From Candidatus Zixiibacteriota bacterium (lineage in GTDB: Bacteria; Zixibacteria; MSB-5A5; GN15; FEB-12): a stretch of DNA of 16,845 nucleotides. The notes beneath the pieces were generated by a model, which was not told the DNA's origin, did not search any database, and worked only from the letters and a program-made list of their open reading frames with translations. The stretch is from positions 1 to 16,845 of the forward strand of contig JACRAV010000174.1 in the NCBI GenBank assembly GCA_016213305.1, given 5' to 3'. Made by a program: the position numbers and the translations under genes. Of this stretch, positions 14,668 to 16,845 are shown in pieces. The number at the start of each line of letters is the position of its first letter. Position 1 is the stretch's first letter.

Positions 14668-15789
14668 ATGCGTACATCGTTGATTATCTTCTTGCTGTGT
14701 ATCGTTCTCGCGAGCGCGGCGGCCGCCCAAACGCAGGAGCGCGATCTTCCGAAGCTCAAATGCTCCGAGTGTCACACCTGTGCCACCCCCACTCCGGAGA
14801 ACATGTGTCTGAAGCCCTGCCCGACTTTGCGAATCGCCCACCAGAAGGGGACCACACATCAACTGACCGAAGCCCCCTCGATGGTTATTCTTGATGAGAT
14901 TGCCGACTTGTACGGTCCCGTGCACTTCAACCACAAGATTCATGCCGGGATGGCGGAAATGCAGTCGAACTGTCAGACCTGCCACCACTTCTCCCCCGCC
15001 GGGAAGATCCCGCCGTGCAAGGAGTGTCACGGCGCGCCCAATTCTCCGAACACGCTCAAGCAACCGGGGCTGAAAGGGGCATATCATCGGCAGTGCTTGA
15101 GTTGTCACCGTGAGTGGAGCCATGACACGCAATGCACGATTTGCCATGTTCCCCAGCCGGGCAAGGGGATGACATCGGTGTCGAGCGATTCGTCTGACAT
15201 TATGGGCGTACCCCACCCGATGATCACTGTCCCGACCACGAAAGTCTATCGCACCCCGTATCCTCCGGGACCGATCGTGACCTTTTTTCACAAGGAACAT
15301 GTTGAGTTGTTCGGCCTGAAGTGTGTCAGCTGTCACAAACATGAGAATTGCTCCAACTGCCACGATCTGCAAACGACTGAGAGACGGAAACGGACGCAGG
15401 CCGAAGTCCACGCCATGTGCGGCGACTGCCACAAGACCGACGACTGTGCGAAATGCCACGACTCGAAACAGAAACCGGCTTTCACCCATGCCAAAACCGG
15501 CTGGCCGCTCAATCGTTTCCACGACCAGTTGGATTGCCGCGCCTGCCACCCCACCGGAAAACAGATCGGGCGGTTGAACAACCAATGTGTCGCCTGTCAT
15601 GCCGGGTGGAATCAGGGGAATTTCACCCATGCCGTCACCGGCCTTGACCTTGACGAAACCCACCGGGAAGTCGAGTGCGCCGACTGCCATGCCGACCGGA
15701 AGTACAGCGATCCGCCGACCTGCGCAGGTTGCCATGACGATAACCGTTCCTACAAAGACGCCCCACCGGGGAAACTGATCCGCCACTAA
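14668..15789 (+). CDS. Periplasmic multihaem cytochrome c with 13 CxxCH motifs
   Basis: A 373-residue secreted cytochrome. Residues 1-20 form a signal peptide with an AAA|Q cleavage site. Thirteen CxxCH haem-attachment motifs begin at Cys 32, 102, 117, 143, 156, 219, 228, 251, 260, 290, 307, 337 and 352. Additional histidines (for example FNHKIH, FFHKEH, THRE) are likely distal ligands, giving the bis-histidine c3 type. Three further cysteines, 38, 47 and 51, follow the first haem motif and belong to no CxxCH. The ATG at 14668 is chosen because GGGAGG (14653-14658) lies nine bases upstream; an in-frame TTG at 14659 is less likely. One base separates it from the hybB-like stop. It probably serves as the periplasmic electron wire of the complex, comparable in role to HmcA. 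No membrane anchor is seen. Confidence 0.94.
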   Translation: MRTSLIIFLLCIVLASAAAAQTQERDLPKLKCSECHTCATPTPENMCLKPCPTLRIAHQKGTTHQLTEAPSMVILDEIADLYGPVHFNHKIHAGMAEMQSNCQTCHHFSPAGKIPPCKECHGAPNSPNTLKQPGLKGAYHRQCLSCHREWSHDTQCTICHVPQPGKGMTSVSSDSSDIMGVPHPMITVPTTKVYRTPYPPGPIVTFFHKEHVELFGLKCVSCHKHENCSNCHDLQTTERRKRTQAEVHAMCGDCHKTDDCAKCHDSKQKPAFTHAKTGWPLNRFHDQLDCRACHPTGKQIGRLNNQCVACHAGWNQGNFTHAVTGLDLDETHREVECADCHADRKYSDPPTCAGCHDDNRSYKDAPPGKLIRH

Positions 15790-15797
15790 CGGTTTAT

Positions 15798-15827
15798 AAG
15801 CGGGAGCGCCGACACGCTCCCGCTTTT
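15798..15827 (+). terminator. Strong intrinsic terminator after the cytochrome gene
   Basis: AAGCGGGAGCG (15798-15808) pairs perfectly with CGCTCCCGCTT (15815-15825) around a six-base loop. The last stem bases and what follows make TTTTC. It lies eight bases after the cytochrome stop and closes the three-gene respiratory operon. Confidence 0.88.
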
Positions 15828-15829
15828 CA

Positions 15830-16033
15830 TTGGACCCGCCAGCCGAACGGGCAGGTGCTGAGGATGCTCCATCGGGTGGACATCCCTGAACGCGCGGTTG
15901 TCCTCGAATCGGCCGGTATCCAAATTGTTGCCAGGTGGGGACGGTACGGTGAACTGTTCGCCTATGACGAAGACCCCGGGCGACTGTCGTTTACCAAAGT
16001 TGATGGGCGGGCCCCCCCGACTCGCCACATCCC
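15830..16033. other. Unassigned stretch, possible gene fragment or interspersed repeat
   Basis: Between the operon terminator and the antitoxin stop there is no confident gene. A plus-strand frame is open through the stretch and reads naturally from about 15855 (ERAVVLESAGI, then RWGRYGELFAYDEDPGR), with 31 of 50 third positions G or C. However, it has no ribosome-binding site and no recognisable start, and further on it runs through the antitoxin gene on the opposite strand. It may be a decayed coding fragment or a copy of a dispersed intergenic repeat. I recognise neither with confidence. Confidence 0.35.
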
Positions 16034-16378
16034 CTATATCAAGTGGTCGCGAGCTGTAACCGGGCCTCGTGATTTTACCTTCGTCGGAACAAAATGTACT
16101 TCCACCCGCTGGTTAAGTGCGGCCGCTACCCGCTGGAGCATATTCAGAGAGTGACCGGGATAATCGGCGCTTTCCAGACGGGAGATCACCGACGGCGTCG
16201 TCTTTACCATCCGGGCCAGTTCTTTCTGGGTCAATCCACCCTTTATCCGTAGAGCGTAAATATCCCGGGCAATCTTGGCATTCACCCGCTCGCGGTCAAG
16301 CGCGGCCTGACGTTTCGGTTTTCCTTTGTAGAAGCGGTCGTGTAGAATCTGCACCGCGTCGGTTGTCTTCTTCTTCAT
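16034..16378 (-). CDS. higA: HigA-like antitoxin with XRE-type helix-turn-helix
   Basis: A 114-residue antitoxin. A basic, helical N-terminal part (1-45) precedes an XRE/Cro-type helix-turn-helix at about 50-71 (TQKELARMVKTTPSVISRLES), followed by the C-terminal helix NMLQRVAAALNQRVEVHFVP typical of HigA. It should neutralise the toxin encoded just upstream and repress the shared promoter by binding the palindrome at 16775-16798. ATG at 16378 is preferred because AAGGAG (16392-16387) stands exactly eight bases before it; a GTG at 16387 would overlap the ribosome-binding site. That GTG overlaps the toxin stop, so translation is probably coupled either way. Toxin-first order is typical of hig modules. 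Confidence 0.9.
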   Translation of the reverse strand: MKKKTTDAVQILHDRFYKGKPKRQAALDRERVNAKIARDIYALRIKGGLTQKELARMVKTTPSVISRLESADYPGHSLNMLQRVAAALNQRVEVHFVPTKVKSRGPVTARDHLI

Positions 16379-16383
16379 CGTGC

Positions 16384-16752
16384 TCACTCCTTATGAGTAT
16401 GGCGGCGCGGCGCCTGCTGGAATTTCGCGCGCCGCCGAATCGCCAGGATTATTTCGTTTTCCGGCACCTTCGCCTGTTGCTTCGAAAACCCGTGCAACAG
16501 GATCACCAGTTGCCGACCGTGAAAAAAGTAGAGTATCCTGTAGTTGACGGTTTGGGCCTTAACCCGCACCTCATAAATATCATCCCGCAAATAGTCGGCC
16601 TCCGGTCGGCGGAGTTCATGTCCAAGCTCCCGGAGTCGTTCGATCCGGACGACGATCTTGTCCTGGGCCTTCTCCGGCAATTGCGTGAACCAATTCAGGA
16701 ACGGGACCTCGCCGTTTTCTTCGGCATATATGACTACTTCTGTCTTCGGCCC
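16384..16752 (-). CDS. higB: HigB/RelE-superfamily toxin (Gp49-like), apparent loss of start codon
   Basis: An mRNA-interferase-type toxin. The body LRELGHELRRPEADYLRDDIYEVRVK followed by YRILYFFHG and ILLHGFSKQ is characteristic of phage-Gp49-like HigB toxins. The conserved N-terminus, TEVVIYAEENGEVPFLNWF, is also encoded in this frame, back to GGG-CCG-AAG-ACA at 16752-16741 just after an in-frame TAA (16755-16753). No ATG, GTG or TTG occurs between that stop and a TTG at 16680. That TTG has no ribosome-binding site and would delete about 24 conserved residues, giving 98 residues. GAGG stands six bases before the GGG, as if GGG replaced a true start (GTG to GGG is one change). Coordinates given here are the homologous open frame. 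It is either an inactivated toxin, an unusual start, or a sequencing error. Confidence 0.75.
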   Translation of the reverse strand, partial: GPKTEVVIYAEENGEVPFLNWFTQLPEKAQDKIVVRIERLRELGHELRRPEADYLRDDIYEVRVKAQTVNYRILYFFHGRQLVILLHGFSKQQAKVPENEIILAIRRRAKFQQAPRRHTHKE

Positions 16753-16774
16753 TTATAACCTCAATCTCCATCGG

Positions 16775-16803
16775 AAAGTTCGCAAATTTGCGAACTTTGT
16801 CAA
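16775..16803 (-). promoter_or_regulatory. HigBA promoter with a perfect 24-bp palindromic operator
   Basis: The half-site AAAGTTCGCAAA (16775-16786) is followed immediately by its exact reverse complement (16787-16798), a perfect 24-base palindrome. On the minus strand a perfect -35 box TTGACA (16803-16798) overlaps its edge by one base, and the palindrome fills the spacer and -10 region (AACTTT at 16780-16775 is a poor -10). Binding there by the HigA-like repressor would block transcription, the standard autoregulation of such modules. The operator call is strong; the -10 is uncertain. Confidence 0.8.
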
Positions 16804-16845
16804 GTCCCAAATTGGCGGGCGGTTGGCGGGTAATGGCTTTTTGGG

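Noticed and set aside
14617..15786. Long minus-strand open frame of 389 codons opposite the cytochrome gene
   Set aside because: The plus strand encodes 13 CxxCH motifs, a signal peptide and a ribosome-binding site. The antisense frame is a by-product of that composition, without motifs or start signals.
16616..16771. Minus-strand frame from the ATG at 16771 (MEIEVIRAED...)
   Set aside because: Its translation is arginine-rich and unlike known proteins once it leaves the first six codons, while the neighbouring frame encodes the conserved toxin N-terminus. It is at most the remnant of a start.
1..16845. CRISPR array, insertion sequence or prophage
   Set aside because: I saw no regularly spaced direct repeats, no transposase or integrase frame and no phage structural gene. 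The toxin-antitoxin pair alone does not establish a mobile element.

Overview
The window (about 57% G+C by eye) looks like chromosome from a Gram-negative-type bacterium of the FCB superphylum, with candidate phylum Zixibacteria my best guess. The pointers are a secreted S8 protease ending in two dockerin repeats of the form D-I-S-D-(V/L)-T-x-L-I-x-Y-L-F-x-x-G-P-P-P, an S41 protease with a G-R-V-V-Y-G-G-G-G-I-x-P-D motif, and a multihaem cytochrome whose N-terminus has extra cysteines. The taxonomic call is inference from protein style, not from a marker gene.

Layout. (1) 118-2645: a secreted subtilisin-like protease with PKD, cohesin-like and dockerin parts, its own promoter, and a hairpin terminator shared with the convergent next operon. 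(2) 5839-2673, minus strand: a tightly overlapping four-gene operon of an inactivated signal-peptidase-like membrane protein, a HAD phosphatase, an Ogt-type DNA alkyltransferase and an M29 aminopeptidase. (3) 5732-6083: a divergent promoter region. (4) 6084-7944: a periplasmic S41/CtpA protease with a strong terminator. (5) 10855-7949, minus strand: an operon of rlmN, an exported protein of unknown function with winged-helix-like segments, and a small lipoprotein. (6) 10901-12227: a textbook sigma-70-type promoter, tRNA-Pro(UGG) and an RlmI-like rRNA methyltransferase. (7) 12376-15827: a three-gene respiratory module of Tat-exported four-cluster ferredoxin (HybA type), ten-helix quinone-interacting membrane subunit (HybB/NrfD type) and 13-haem periplasmic cytochrome c. 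A perfect CRP/FNR-family palindrome precedes it and a strong hairpin closes it. (8) 15830-16033: a stretch with no confident gene. (9) 16803-16034, minus strand: a HigB/HigA toxin-antitoxin pair under a perfect 24-bp palindrome. The toxin reading frame has no ordinary start codon where its conserved N-terminus begins.

How the parts fit. Most genes are housekeeping: protein turnover (S8, M29, S41), DNA and rRNA maintenance (Ogt, RlmN, RlmI) and a tRNA. The clearest multi-gene machine is region 7. It would pass electrons between the membrane quinone pool and periplasmic haems, through iron-sulfur clusters. No hydrogenase or other catalytic subunit lies beside it, so its electron donor or acceptor must be encoded elsewhere. 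The least explained items are the exported winged-helix-like protein, the catalytically dead signal-peptidase relative, and the cysteine-rich N-terminus of the 13-haem cytochrome.
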